DNA from: Streptomyces fildesensis
GTDB taxonomy: Bacteria > Actinomycetota > Actinomycetes > Streptomycetales > Streptomycetaceae
DNA: 64,000 bases
Direction of reading: 5' to 3'
Assembly: GCF_016107395.1 (NCBI RefSeq)
Contig: NZ_JAAIKO010000036.1
Span: forward strand, 1 to 64,000
Notes under the pieces: model-generated
Seen by the model: only the letters and a program-made list of their open reading frames with translations
Told to the model about the DNA's origin: nothing
Databases searched by the model: none
Program-made: the position numbers and the translations under genes
Part shown: piece after piece, positions 14,071 to 22,576 of the stretch
Layout: each line of letters begins with the position of its first letter
How positions within the stretch are numbered: position 1 is the stretch's first letter

Positions 14071-16314
14071 TCAGTCGTTGATCGTGTACGGGTCGCCGTA
14101 GACCTTCCACTGCAGCGGCGGATTCAGGTTGAGGTTGCCGTTGTTGAGGAAGACCCGCTGTTCGGTGTCGACCCGGCTGGTGTCGCTGTGCGCCTCCTCG
14201 GTCTTCATCGCCGCCGCGCGGGCGTCGAGGAAGGCATTCAGGTAGGTGGTCTCGTTGCCGCCCTGGGCCGGGGTCTTGGCCTTCTTCATGGCGGTCTTGC
14301 GGATCCCGCCGAAGCTGGTCGCGTCGTCGCCGGGGCCGTGCATCACGATGGCGTCGTAGTAGGCGAACTGGCCGAGTGCGTGCAGGCCGTCGGTCATGGC
14401 CTGGCTGACGGCCGGGTTGAAGTACACCCGGTCGCGTTCGTCGTTCTGCGCCCGCTGGAACACGGTGTCCTTGGCCGCGGTGTGCCAGGCGGCCTCGAAG
14501 TTCGGGTCGAGTCCGGTGTGCGAGGCGCTGCCGTTGACCTTCTCCAGCGCGGGGAGGTACGCGGCCAGGACGTTCCCGGGCTTGAGGTCGGTGTAGTGCC
14601 GGACCAGGTCGAGCATGTCCCCGGTGCCGGAGCAGAAGCCGACGATCCCGGCGGTGTAGCCGCGGCCGTCACCGATGTCCTCGATGTACGTGTACTGCGA
14701 CTTCCAGTCCAGCGAGGAGTTCTCCGCGCTGGAGACGAGCTCCATCGCGATTTCCTTCTTGTGCGGGTCCGTCAGATCGGCGCTCGACCCCCCGGGCGGG
14801 GTGGTGGGAGGTGTGGTCGGCGGCGTGGTAGGAGGAGTCGTGGGCGGCGTCGTCGGGGGCGCGGTGGTGCTCCCGGCGCCGTACACCTCGAACTCGTACA
14901 GCGAGTAGCCGTAGGCGGTGCCGCGCTGGCTGGCGGACATCCGCACGTAGCGGCCGTGACCGCTGATGGCCAGGTCGTCGGTGCCACCGTTGCCGGTGGT
15001 CGTGGAGTAGGCCGTCGTCCAGGTGCTGCCGTCCGTCGAGGTCTGGATCTTGTACGACTTCCCGTACGCCGATTCCCAGGTCAACTTGACGCGGCTGAGC
15101 GCGGTGTCGGCGCCGAGGTCCACCGATATCCACTGCGCGTCGGAGCCCTCCTTGCTGGCCCATCGCGTGGTGGCGCTGCCGTCCACGGCCTTGGCGCCGG
15201 AGTACGACGTGCTCTCGGTGGACGAGGTGCTGGTCGGCTTCCCCCGAGCCAGGTTCACCGACCCGGAGGGCGGTGTGGTGGGCGGGGTGGTGGGAGGAGT
15301 CGTGGGCGGGGTGGTGGGCGGCGTGCCCGTCACGTCCCAGATGTCGGTGATCGGCTTCGCCGTTGCCGCGCTGCCCAGGGCGGGCAGCCCGTACATGTCC
15401 TCCAGCGTGCGCAGGATCGAGTAGTGGTTGTACTTGGTGCTGGAGGTGACGCCCTTCTTGACGTTCGCACCGACGACCATGGTGGCGATCTTGTTGTCGG
15501 AGTCGTCGCCGTCGTCCTCGTCCCAGGTCAGGATGAGTGCGCTGTTGTGCGTCTTGGCCCACTGGACGTAGCCGTCGAAGTTCTTCTTCAGCCAGGCGTC
15601 GCCCTGCTTGACGGTGCCGTCGTGCATGTCGTTGTCGAGGTTCGGCGTCACGAACGACACGTCGGGGAGCTTGCTGTAGTCCGTGGGGAAGCGGCTGTAG
15701 CGCAGGTTCGAGGTCGCCGGGACGTTGGTGAAGTTGACCCAGCCGTTGTGCTTGCGGGCGTAGCCGTTGCTTCCGTCGTCGCCGCAGTCCTTCGATCCGT
15801 CGGCCGGCAGGTCCTCGGAGTAGCCGACGAAGGAGTGCCCGCTCGTCAGGAGCTGGTTGCCGAGGTTGTCCGACGTGTAGTCGTGCGGACAGTCGTCGTC
15901 GTTGACGCCGTGCGTGGAACCCGAGAAGAGCGCGATGTAGTTGCCCTGGCTGGGGTGCGTCGTCCCGTGCATGTTGGAGAACGACGCGCCCTGAGCGGCA
16001 AGGGAGTTGATGTACGGGGCGTTGGAGCTGCCGACGACGTCCTCGTAGAACTTGTTCTCCTCCGTCACGACCACGACGTGGTCGAACTGGGGGATCCCGT
16101 TGGCGGTCACAGCCGCCGGGGACGCCGTCGCGCCCTTCGTGCCGGCGGAGGACGCCATGGCCGTCGCGGTCAGACCGAGCAGGCCCACAGCCACACTCAT
16201 GCCGGCGGCGATGAGGGCGCGCCGCGACCGCTCGCCGCGCCGCGCGTGTGCCCCGTGCCCCCCGGGTGGGGGTTCGGTGCGCCGGGAGCGCAGGGGAGGG
16301 TAGGGAGGCGTCAT
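14071..16314 (-). CDS. Secreted three-domain fusion: phosphoesterase - CBM32 (F5/8C) - GH46 chitosanase
   Basis: The protein has 747 residues. Residues 1-55 form a long twin-Arg-like signal (ERSRR then hydrophobic 33-52). Residues 75-328 are an acid-phosphatase/phosphoesterase domain (FDHVVVVTEENKFYEDVVG; NMHGTTHPSQGNYIALFSG with the catalytic Thr/Ser region; LTWDEDDGDDSDN metal ligands). A TPPTTPP linker spans 331-350. Residues 352-480 are a discoidin/CBM32 module (AVDGSATTRWAS, WISVDLG, EFEVYG). A second TPPTTPP linker spans 485-507. Residues 512-747 are a complete GH46 chitosanase with catalytic E531 (SSAENS) and D549 (EDIGDGRGYT), closely resembling the well-studied Streptomyces N174 enzyme. 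The start at ATG 16314 has AAGGAGA five bases upstream. GH46 chitosanases are normally stand-alone, so the fusion is unusual. Confidence 0.92.
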   Translation of the reverse strand: MTPPYPPLRSRRTEPPPGGHGAHARRGERSRRALIAAGMSVAVGLLGLTATAMASSAGTKGATASPAAVTANGIPQFDHVVVVTEENKFYEDVVGSSNAPYINSLAAQGASFSNMHGTTHPSQGNYIALFSGSTHGVNDDDCPHDYTSDNLGNQLLTSGHSFVGYSEDLPADGSKDCGDDGSNGYARKHNGWVNFTNVPATSNLRYSRFPTDYSKLPDVSFVTPNLDNDMHDGTVKQGDAWLKKNFDGYVQWAKTHNSALILTWDEDDGDDSDNKIATMVVGANVKKGVTSSTKYNHYSILRTLEDMYGLPALGSAATAKPITDIWDVTGTPPTTPPTTPPTTPPTTPPSGSVNLARGKPTSTSSTESTSYSGAKAVDGSATTRWASKEGSDAQWISVDLGADTALSRVKLTWESAYGKSYKIQTSTDGSTWTTAYSTTTGNGGTDDLAISGHGRYVRMSASQRGTAYGYSLYEFEVYGAGSTTAPPTTPPTTPPTTPPTTPPTTPPGGSSADLTDPHKKEIAMELVSSAENSSLDWKSQYTYIEDIGDGRGYTAGIVGFCSGTGDMLDLVRHYTDLKPGNVLAAYLPALEKVNGSASHTGLDPNFEAAWHTAAKDTVFQRAQNDERDRVYFNPAVSQAMTDGLHALGQFAYYDAIVMHGPGDDATSFGGIRKTAMKKAKTPAQGGNETTYLNAFLDARAAAMKTEEAHSDTSRVDTEQRVFLNNGNLNLNPPLQWKVYGDPYTIND

Positions 16315-17047
16315 GCTGATCTCCTTGAACAGGCGGAAGTGCTGTCGGTGCGATGGACCGACCTGAGCAGCGCCTGGGCGACATCCGGCAGGGCGGCGAG
16401 CCGGCACGCGCGGCATGGTGAACGCGTGCGGGACAGACGGCACTGCGGCAACAGGCATGGCGGGATACGACCGCGACGGCCGGGTCAGCTGCATGTCCAC
16501 GCATGCAGGTGAGCGCGTCAAGTTCGGAACGTCCGCGCCGAGCCGCTGACCGGATTCTTACGCGGCTCGACGATGCCCTGTCAAGCGGTCCGGTTCGACT
16601 TGGCGCAGCCTCTTGACGAGGTATCGCAAGCGCTGATAATTCTTCCGGATAGGAAAGTTAACTAACAGATGTCTCCCGAGGGGAACCACGGAACACGGCG
16701 AGGTCAGGGCACGCGGCGACCGTGACCCCGGCCGCGCACACCCCCCGGAGCGACCGAAAACCGGCATGCCCGACCGCGGTGGCGAGGTGCTCCAGCCCGC
16801 AGCATCGGCGCCTCCCCTGGGCAGGCCGAGTTCGCCGTGGAACAGGTCGTATTCGCCGTGGGGCGGGCCGTGTTCGCCGTGTTCACCGAAGCCGATCCGG
16901 CGGCCGGGGACCGGAAGCAAGCCCGTTCCGTAACTCACCCGCACCGTTCGCAGCCCGCTCAGCCCCTGGACGCCGGCATGCCCGAAGCTTCGCCGGGAGC
17001 GCGAGCGCGCTTCCCCCTGCCCGACTCCTGAAAAGAGACCGGCCACC
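16315..17047. other. Divergent intergenic region (733 bases), no gene recognised
   Basis: This region lies between two divergent secreted-protein genes. It has a strikingly AT-richer island at 16612-16668 with promoter and operator-like elements. At 16828-16885 there is a short imperfect array of TTCGCCGTG units at 21-24-base spacing. Frames through the array lack consistent coding bias, so I call no gene. Confidence 0.5.
16612..16668 (+). promoter_or_regulatory. Sigma70-type promoter with palindromic operator-like site
   Basis: TTGACG (16612-16617), a 16-17-base spacer and GATAAT (16634-16639) form a good plus-strand promoter about 410 bases before the lamin-tail gene. Directly downstream is AGGAAAGTTAACTAACAG (16651-16668) with the 8-bp palindrome AGTTAACT at its centre. 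It resembles operator-like sequences found before secreted hydrolase genes in streptomycetes. Which of the two divergent genes it controls is inference. Confidence 0.5.
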
Positions 17048-18460
17048 TTGCGTACACACTGGCACACACAAGCCCGCAACACCGCCGCCGCCCTGACCGT
17101 CCTCGGGCTCGCCCTTGGCCTGTCCGGCGCGCCGGCCTCGGCGCAAGCCCAGTCCACGGTCCGCATCAACGAGGTCGAGTCCAACGGCGGCAGCCCCGGC
17201 GACTGGATCGAACTCGTCAACACCGGCACCGCCGCGGTCGACGTGTCCAAGTGGATCGTCAAGGACAACGACAACTCCCACTCCTACAAGATCCCCTCCG
17301 GCACATCACTGGCCCCGCATGCTTACCTCGCGCTGAACGTCGAGTCGTCGTTCGGCCTGGGCAGCTCGGATGCGGCACGGCTGTTCAAGGCGGACGGCTC
17401 CACCGTGGTGGACTCCTACACGTGGACCTCCCACGCCACCACCACCTACGGACGCTGTCCGGACGGCACCGGCGCGTTCACCACCACCACCGCCCCGACC
17501 AAGGGCGCGGCGAACGCCTGCGGCGGGGGCGGACAGCCGTCCGACACCGTGTGGCCGGGCGGCGCGGGGGTCACCATCGCCGACACCTCGAACGCCTTCG
17601 GGGAGAACCTCAGCGGTCTGTCCTTCGAAAGCCCCGGTGTGCTGTGGGCGGTGAACAACGGCCCGGGCAAGCTCTACCGACTGGTCCCCAACGGCACGAC
17701 GTGGCGTCCCGACACGGCCGGCGGCTGGTCCTCGGGCAAAGCCCTGCACTACGCGGGCGGCAGCGGTGACCCCGACGCCGAGGGCGTGGTCGTCACCCCC
17801 GACGGAATCTTCGTCGCCACCGAACGCGACGGCAGCCACGATTCCACCAGCCTGCCGAAGATCCTGCGCTTCGACGCCTCCTCCACCGCGTCCTCACTGA
17901 ACGCGACCGCCGAGTGGAACCTCACTTCCGACCTGCCCTCCCTGCCGGCCAACTCCGGCCCCGAGGGCATCTCCTGGATCCCGGACACCTTCCTGACCGC
18001 GCACGGCTTCCACGACGAACAGGCTGGCGCCACCTACAACCCGGCCGCCTACCCCGGCCACGGCAGCGGCCTGTTCTTCGCCGGCGTCGAGGACAACGGC
18101 ACCGCCTACGCCTACGCCCTGAACCTGTCAGGCGGCGGTTACACCCGCATCGCCACCTTCGCCAGCGGCTTCCCGAGCGTGATGGACCTGGAGTTCGAGC
18201 CCGCCACCGGACACCTGTGGGCGGCCTGCGACGACACGTGCCAGGGCCGCACCTCGACCCTCGACATCAACGCCCAGGGCAAGTTCGCCGTCACCCACAC
18301 CTACAACCGCCCCACGGGAATGGCCAACTACAACAACGAAGGCTTCGCCATCGCCCCCCAGACGACCTGCACCGCCGGCCACAAGCCGGTCCTCTGGTCC
18401 GACGACAGCAACGACGGCGGCCACGCACTGCGCGCCGGCACCCTGAACTGCACCCCCTGA
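17048..18460 (+). CDS. Secreted lamin-tail-domain protein with esterase-like-phytase/beta-propeller domain
   Basis: This 470-residue exported protein has a Sec signal at residues 1-32 (cut after PASA). Residues 37-145 form a lamin tail domain (VRINEVESNGGSPGDWIELVNTG, VSKWIVKDNDNSH, YTWTSHATTTYGRCPDG). Residues 165-470 form a beta-propeller resembling the esterase-like activity of phytase domain (NLSGLSFESPGVLWAVNNGPGKLYRL, DPDAEGVVVTPDGIFVATERDG, NSGPEGISWIPD, NNEGFAIAP). LTDs in secreted bacterial proteins often accompany nucleases and phosphatases. The start is TTG 17048, with an AAGAGA purine run upstream and no better in-frame alternative. It is monocistronic, ended by the hairpin at 18541. 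Confidence 0.85.
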   Translation: MRTHWHTQARNTAAALTVLGLALGLSGAPASAQAQSTVRINEVESNGGSPGDWIELVNTGTAAVDVSKWIVKDNDNSHSYKIPSGTSLAPHAYLALNVESSFGLGSSDAARLFKADGSTVVDSYTWTSHATTTYGRCPDGTGAFTTTTAPTKGAANACGGGGQPSDTVWPGGAGVTIADTSNAFGENLSGLSFESPGVLWAVNNGPGKLYRLVPNGTTWRPDTAGGWSSGKALHYAGGSGDPDAEGVVVTPDGIFVATERDGSHDSTSLPKILRFDASSTASSLNATAEWNLTSDLPSLPANSGPEGISWIPDTFLTAHGFHDEQAGATYNPAAYPGHGSGLFFAGVEDNGTAYAYALNLSGGGYTRIATFASGFPSVMDLEFEPATGHLWAACDDTCQGRTSTLDINAQGKFAVTHTYNRPTGMANYNNEGFAIAPQTTCTAGHKPVLWSDDSNDGGHALRAGTLNCTP

Positions 18461-18540
18461 CACCCACCGGACGGGACGGGGCGGCCGTCAACCGCCCCGC
18501 CCCGGTGCCGGAGGTGCCGGAGGTGCCGGAGCTCCGACGG

Positions 18541-18568
18541 AGGCCGTGATCCACAAGGACCACGGCCT
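18541..18568 (+). terminator. Terminator of the lamin-tail gene
   Basis: AGGCCGTGATCC (18541-18552) pairs with GGACCACGGCCT (18557-18568) around ACAA, with one internal A-C mismatch. It lies 80 bases past the stop at 18460. Three copies of GGTGCCGGA precede it near 18503-18530. Confidence 0.75.
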
Positions 18569-18789
18569 TCGTGATGTCCCCCAAGACGCTGCTCCCCCAT
18601 CTGCTGTCGGCGGATTGGCATCGGCGGCGCGAACGCGGGGGTCGTCGAGGACGTGACCCGGGCCCGCCACAGCGCGGGCCGGCCAGGGCATACGGAGTCG
18701 CGGCCTCCATCGGAGCGGTCTTCCGGTTGCGTTCGGCTGGTCTCATCGTGGGTCCGGATCGGCATACCCGGCTCCTGTCTTCCCGAAGG

Positions 18790-18945
18790 GACGTCCGCTC
18801 CGGAGACTGGAACGCGGGCGACAGCCACGCCATCACCCCCAAGGCGCTCTTCATCAGCAGCGGCTGGATCTGCCAGAACACCACGACCCAGGCCGCGATC
18901 CAGAGCTACGGCTTCCTCCCGTCGGCCTCCTGCGGCGTCTTCTGA
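18790..18945 (+). pseudogene. 3' remnant of an unidentified gene
   Basis: Within the 576-base gap 18461-19036, only this stretch has coding statistics: from about 18790 to the TGA at 18943-18945 nearly every codon ends in C or G. It encodes about 50 residues, including GDSHAITPKALFISSGWICQ and ending FLPSASCGVF. Upstream the same frame loses its codon bias and no start with a ribosome-binding site exists, so I read it as the C-terminal scrap of a deleted gene. The family is not recognised; the two cysteines suggest a secreted parent. The rest of the gap shows nothing but the hairpin at 18541. Confidence 0.45.
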
Positions 18946-19036
18946 CGGGAGCGCGCGACCGGCGAACAAGGTGAAGGACTCCCCCGAACTCGCCACGCTC
19001 AGGCGCGACTTGCGGTTCGGTTTCCGAGCCGGAGTT

Positions 19037-19786
19037 TCAGCTGCTGACCAAGGTGCGGTCGAGGAGGGCGAGCAGGCCGTCCCAGTGGCGCTGCAAGGCG
19101 GAGGGGTTGAAGGCGTCGGTGTCGGACATGGTGAAGCCGTGGACGGTGCCGGGGTGGATCTCGGAGGTGTAGCCGAGACCCGCGGCATTCAGCGTCTGGT
19201 CGAGCTCGCTGATGGCCTCGGACGTCATGTCGTGCTCGGCGTGGCCGAGGTGGACCTGGGCGGCGATCTTGGGGACGAGGCGGTGCGGACTGTCGGGCGC
19301 GGCAGTGACCAGGTTGCCGCAGTGGAACCCGGCGACGGCGGCCACCTGGTCGGGGCGGGCCGCTGCGGTGCGCAGCGCCAGGACGCCGCCCATGCAGTAG
19401 CCGATCACGCCGACCGGTCTGGCACTGACCTCGGGCCGGCTGGTGAGGAACGCGAGGTAGGCGTCGGCGTCGCGCAGAGCACGTTCGGTGGTGTGCGCCT
19501 CGACCAGGGGCATCAGCTGGGCGACGACGGCGGGCCGGATCTCGTGTCCGATGTGCGCGGGGAGTTCCATCACCGGTGCCGGGCCGTGCCGGTAGTAGAG
19601 GTTGGGGACGAGCACGTAGTACCCGTGCCGGGCCAGTTCGCGGGCCCTCTCCTCCAGCTCGGGCCGCACGCCGAAGACGTCCGTGTACAACAGCACCCCT
19701 GGGTGCCGCTCGCCATGGTCGGGGAAGGCGGCGAAAGCGTCGGCCTGGCCGTCCGGGGTGGGAATCCGCAGTGTTCTGGTGGGCAA
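19037..19786 (-). CDS. Dienelactone hydrolase family protein
   Basis: This 249-residue alpha/beta-hydrolase has the dienelactone hydrolase signature GYCMGG (nucleophilic Cys, residues about 130-135), oxyanion region LLYTDVFGVRPELEERA, acid in GHAEHDMTSE, and the catalytic His in TVHGFTM. The family hydrolyses dienelactones in chlorocatechol degradation, but many members have other ester or lactone substrates. It is divergent from a MarR regulator (19896), separated by a 109-base AT-rich gap, so that regulator probably controls it. The start at ATG 19786 gives the standard family length. Confidence 0.88.
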   Translation of the reverse strand: MPTRTLRIPTPDGQADAFAAFPDHGERHPGVLLYTDVFGVRPELEERARELARHGYYVLVPNLYYRHGPAPVMELPAHIGHEIRPAVVAQLMPLVEAHTTERALRDADAYLAFLTSRPEVSARPVGVIGYCMGGVLALRTAAARPDQVAAVAGFHCGNLVTAAPDSPHRLVPKIAAQVHLGHAEHDMTSEAISELDQTLNAAGLGYTSEIHPGTVHGFTMSDTDAFNPSALQRHWDGLLALLDRTLVSS

Positions 19787-19895
19787 AATCTTCCGTCCTT
19801 GGAGTTCACTCAGACAACGTTTGTTGCACTAACGGTTGTGGCGCGAATGAACGTATATCGCTAGTCGAACTAACGCAACGGGTAGGATGGGCGCC
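19787..19895. promoter_or_regulatory. Divergent promoter/operator region of hydrolase and MarR gene
   Basis: The gap is richer in A and T than its surroundings. It contains CAACGTTTGTTG (19815-19826, arms CAAC/GTTG) and two related half-site-like words, GCACTAACGG and GAACTAACGC, at about 40-base spacing. These are candidate MarR binding sites; no perfect long palindrome is present. Confidence 0.4.
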
Positions 19896-20378
19896 ATGAG
19901 CAACGCCGAAACAGCCGACATGCCCGACGACGGCGCGCCCAAGACGCCCGACAGGCTGCGTCGACGGGCGAGCCGACTGTTGTCGCAGCTGTCCACGCGG
20001 TCGGACCGGCTGATAACCGAGGGACTGGCCCAGGCCGACGCCCGCAAGTGGCACTACGCCGCGCTCGCTTCACTGCAGGAGTACGGGCCGGCCAGCCAAG
20101 CGGCGCTGAGCAGGCGCACCGGCATCTTCAGCAGCGACATGGTCGGCGTGCTCAACGAACTGGTCGAGCGTGACCTCGTCGAGCGGGGGCCGGACCCCGA
20201 CGACCGGCGCCGCAACATCATCACGATCTCCGCCCAGGGGCGCCTTCACCTGCTGCGCCTCGACAAGGTCCTGGACGGCCTCCACGACGAACTGCTCGCG
20301 CCGCTGAGTCCGGCCGAACGCGACCAGTTCGTGGAACTTCTCAACCGCTTGCTGGACCACCACACCCGGAGCTCCTGA
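19896..20378 (+). CDS. MarR family transcriptional regulator
   Basis: This 160-residue winged-helix regulator has the DNA-binding core ALASLQEYGPASQAALSRRTGIFSSDMVGVLNELVERDLVERGPDPDDRRRNIITIS, where the D-x-R basic wing is the MarR hallmark. Flanking helices form the dimer interface. The ATG at 19896 (MSNAE) is preferred over 19887 because GGATGGG precedes it at a workable distance. It is divergent from the dienelactone hydrolase, the usual arrangement for ligand-responsive repression of both genes. Confidence 0.88.
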   Translation: MSNAETADMPDDGAPKTPDRLRRRASRLLSQLSTRSDRLITEGLAQADARKWHYAALASLQEYGPASQAALSRRTGIFSSDMVGVLNELVERDLVERGPDPDDRRRNIITISAQGRLHLLRLDKVLDGLHDELLAPLSPAERDQFVELLNRLLDHHTRSS

Positions 20379-20500
20379 CCCCGAGGGGCCTCCGACTCCC
20401 CTCCCCGCACACCGGCCGGACGAGCGCGGCATGCGGACGTCGGCTCCGCGACGACATTTGTACAAGACGGGTGGTCCGCGGCCCATGCATCATCCGTTGC

Positions 20501-21343
20501 ATGAGTCAGGACGACGTTGAGTACAACGCGCACGGAATGCATGTGGTCCACAACGGCCCGCGGCACGCGCCGCCGCTGTTGCTCATCCACGGATCAGGCG
20601 CCTCGGGCGCCTCGTGGAGTCCCTTGGTCCCGGCACTGGCCAGCCACCATCACGTCATCCGGGTCGACCTCCCCGGGTGCGGCCAGTCCCCGCCCGCATC
20701 GTCATACGACGTGCCCGTGCAGGCGAGCCGGGTTGCGGCGCTGCTCGACGATTCCGGTCTTCGTCGCGTCAATGTGGTCGGGCACTCCAGCGGCGGCTAC
20801 GTCGCCACCGCGCTCGCGGAGCAGCGCCCCGATCTGGTGGGGTCGCTCGCGCTGATCAGCACCGGCCCGAGCATCGATGCGTTCCTTCCGCAGCCGCTCA
20901 TCCTGCGGGTCATGTTGACCCCGCCCTTCGGGCCGTTCGTGTGGTCGCGGCGTTCGGACGCGATGATCCGCAAAGGGATCAACTCGACGCTCGCCCGCCC
21001 GGTCGACATCCCGGACGCTGTGGTCGCCGACCTACAAGGCATCACGTACCGAGCGTTCAGGACGGTGCTGCGCCGGAACCTCGCGTACATCACCGAACGG
21101 AACGTACCCGAGCGTCTGACCACCCTCGATGTCCCCGTGCTGGCGGTCTTCGGCGCCGCCGATCCCCGCTGGGAGCCGTCCTCGGCCCATCAGTACGACG
21201 CGGTGCCGACCGCGCGGGTCGAGCTGCTGCCGGGCGTCGGCCACATACCCATGTGGGAGGCGCCCGAGACGACCGGCCGACTGCTGCTGGGCTTCGCTGC
21301 GGAGGGCGCCGACACCCCCTCCGCGATCCCCTCAAAGGATTAG
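20501..21343 (+). CDS. Alpha/beta-fold hydrolase
   Basis: This 280-residue hydrolase has oxyanion motif LLLIHGSGASGASW, nucleophile elbow VGHSSGGYV (Ser), acid Asp in VFGAADPRWEP, and catalytic His in GVGHIPMWE, the canonical order of the AB-hydrolase family. The ATG at 20501 gives MSQDDVEYN; the longer frame from 20471 has no conserved sequence. Upstream (20379-20500) TTGTACAA near 20458 is a small palindrome in an otherwise GC-rich leader. An AraC-type regulator starts ten bases after its stop, so they form an operon. The substrate is unknown. Confidence 0.85.
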   Translation: MSQDDVEYNAHGMHVVHNGPRHAPPLLLIHGSGASGASWSPLVPALASHHHVIRVDLPGCGQSPPASSYDVPVQASRVAALLDDSGLRRVNVVGHSSGGYVATALAEQRPDLVGSLALISTGPSIDAFLPQPLILRVMLTPPFGPFVWSRRSDAMIRKGINSTLARPVDIPDAVVADLQGITYRAFRTVLRRNLAYITERNVPERLTTLDVPVLAVFGAADPRWEPSSAHQYDAVPTARVELLPGVGHIPMWEAPETTGRLLLGFAAEGADTPSAIPSKD

Positions 21344-21352
21344 GCTGGTTGC

Positions 21353-22291
21353 GTGTTATCGACCGGGGTTGCCTTCGACTGGGCGAGCGTGGACGTCACG
21401 GTCCCCCGCCCCTCTGATCGGCTGCCGGGAATCAGCATGGCCGGCTTCGGCCAGCGTGTCCCCACCTTCGTGGACATCGCCATGGTCGCGCACCCGTCCG
21501 TCACCCTGCTCGTCGATCTCAGCGAGGGAGACGGCCTCGTCTACGGCACCGCTGGTCGGCATGGGCGCGGCAGTGTCATCGTGGGGCTCCTCCCCGGAGA
21601 TCTTCGGGCCTCCGGCCGGGTGGGCGAGTGCCTCCAGATCCGGCTGGACCCGGTCGCGGCGGCCGCGGTGCTCGGCTCGTCGACGGAGTTCTGCGGGACG
21701 GTGGAGTCCCTCAGGGATGTCTGGGGCCACGACGCCGAGCGGGCCGAGGACCGACTGCGCGCCGCCGCCTCGTGGGACGAGCGCTTCGCGATCGCGGTGG
21801 AATTCCTCGGCCGACGGATGACGGACCGCCGCCCATCGGTCGATGCGGAGGTCGCCCACACCTGGCGGCGGACGCTCACCAGCCGGGGGCGTATGCGGGT
21901 GGACGGCCTGGCGGACGAGGCCGGCTGGAGCCGCAAGCGCCTGTCGGCCCGCTTCCGGTCCCAGCTCGGCATCACACCCAAGCGAGCCGCCCGGCTGGTC
22001 CGGTTCGACCATGCCGCTCACCTCCTCGCGGCGGGCTTCGCCCCTGCGAGCGTCGCCTCCGCCAGCGGCTACGTCGACCAGTCCCACCTCCACCACGAGG
22101 TCAAGGCCTTCACCGGGCTCACCCCCACAGCCGTGGCCGCCGCACCGTGGCTCGCCATCGACGACGTCGCATGGCCGGGGTCATCGCCGACCAATCAACG
22201 CAGTACGGCCGCCCTCTACGGCTGTGGCCCGGAACGGCGGGTACCGGAAGCCGGGACCGAACGTGGCGGCCGCGGGGCCGGAGCGCGGTGA
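21353..22291 (+). CDS. AraC family transcriptional regulator
   Basis: The 312-residue protein has a C-terminal AraC-type double helix-turn-helix at about 190-265: MRVDGLADEAGWSRKRLSARFRSQLGITPKRAARLVRF then SVASASGYVDQSHLHHEVKAFTGLTPTAVA. The N-terminal ~150 residues resemble the sensor region of DUF6597-type AraC proteins. The last ~35 residues are non-conserved. The GTG at 21353 lies nine bases after the hydrolase stop, indicating co-transcription and probable regulation of that hydrolase. The ligand is unknown. Confidence 0.88.
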   Translation: MLSTGVAFDWASVDVTVPRPSDRLPGISMAGFGQRVPTFVDIAMVAHPSVTLLVDLSEGDGLVYGTAGRHGRGSVIVGLLPGDLRASGRVGECLQIRLDPVAAAAVLGSSTEFCGTVESLRDVWGHDAERAEDRLRAAASWDERFAIAVEFLGRRMTDRRPSVDAEVAHTWRRTLTSRGRMRVDGLADEAGWSRKRLSARFRSQLGITPKRAARLVRFDHAAHLLAAGFAPASVASASGYVDQSHLHHEVKAFTGLTPTAVAAAPWLAIDDVAWPGSSPTNQRSTAALYGCGPERRVPEAGTERGGRGAGAR

Positions 22292-22354
22292 CGTCCACGT
22301 GCCGCGGCAGGGGCCGGTGGTGCCCAACGTTGCTACGCCCGCCCCCGGGGCACG

Positions 22355-22576
22355 TCACCCGCCCGCGGCATCCTCGGCCTCCCAGCGCAGCAGGTCGCCC
22401 GGCTGGCACTTGAGCACTTCGCAGAGCGCGGCGAGCGTGGCGAAGCGTACCGCCCTGGCGCGGCCGTTCTTGAGTACCGCCAGGTTGGCGGGAGTGATCC
22501 CTACGCGCTCCGCGAGCTCGCCCACGGACATCTTCCGCCTGGCCAGCATCACGTCGATGTCGACGGTGATCGGCAT
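22355..22576 (-). CDS. XRE-type helix-turn-helix regulator (DUF2975 partner)
   Basis: This 73-residue protein is almost only a Cro/CI helix-turn-helix (MSVGELAERVGITPANLAVLKNGRARAVRFATLAALCEVLKCQPGDLLRW), the YozG-like form that pairs with DUF2975 membrane proteins. Its ATG overlaps the stop of the DUF2975 gene (TGATG at 22578-22574). Such pairs are commonly autoregulated, and the palindrome at 23100-23116 is the likely site. Confidence 0.88.
   Translation of the reverse strand: MPITVDIDVMLARRKMSVGELAERVGITPANLAVLKNGRARAVRFATLAALCEVLKCQPGDLLRWEAEDAAGG

Noticed and set aside
14188-16512. 774-codon plus-strand open frame
   Set aside because: It is antisense to the phosphoesterase-chitosanase gene. 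The Val/Gly/Arg-rich low-complexity translation is the usual artefact of opposite-strand high-GC coding.
16828-16885. Possible CRISPR-like or functional repeat array
   Set aside because: There are only three imperfect TTCGCCGTG units at uneven 21-24-base spacing, with no spacer structure and no cas genes.
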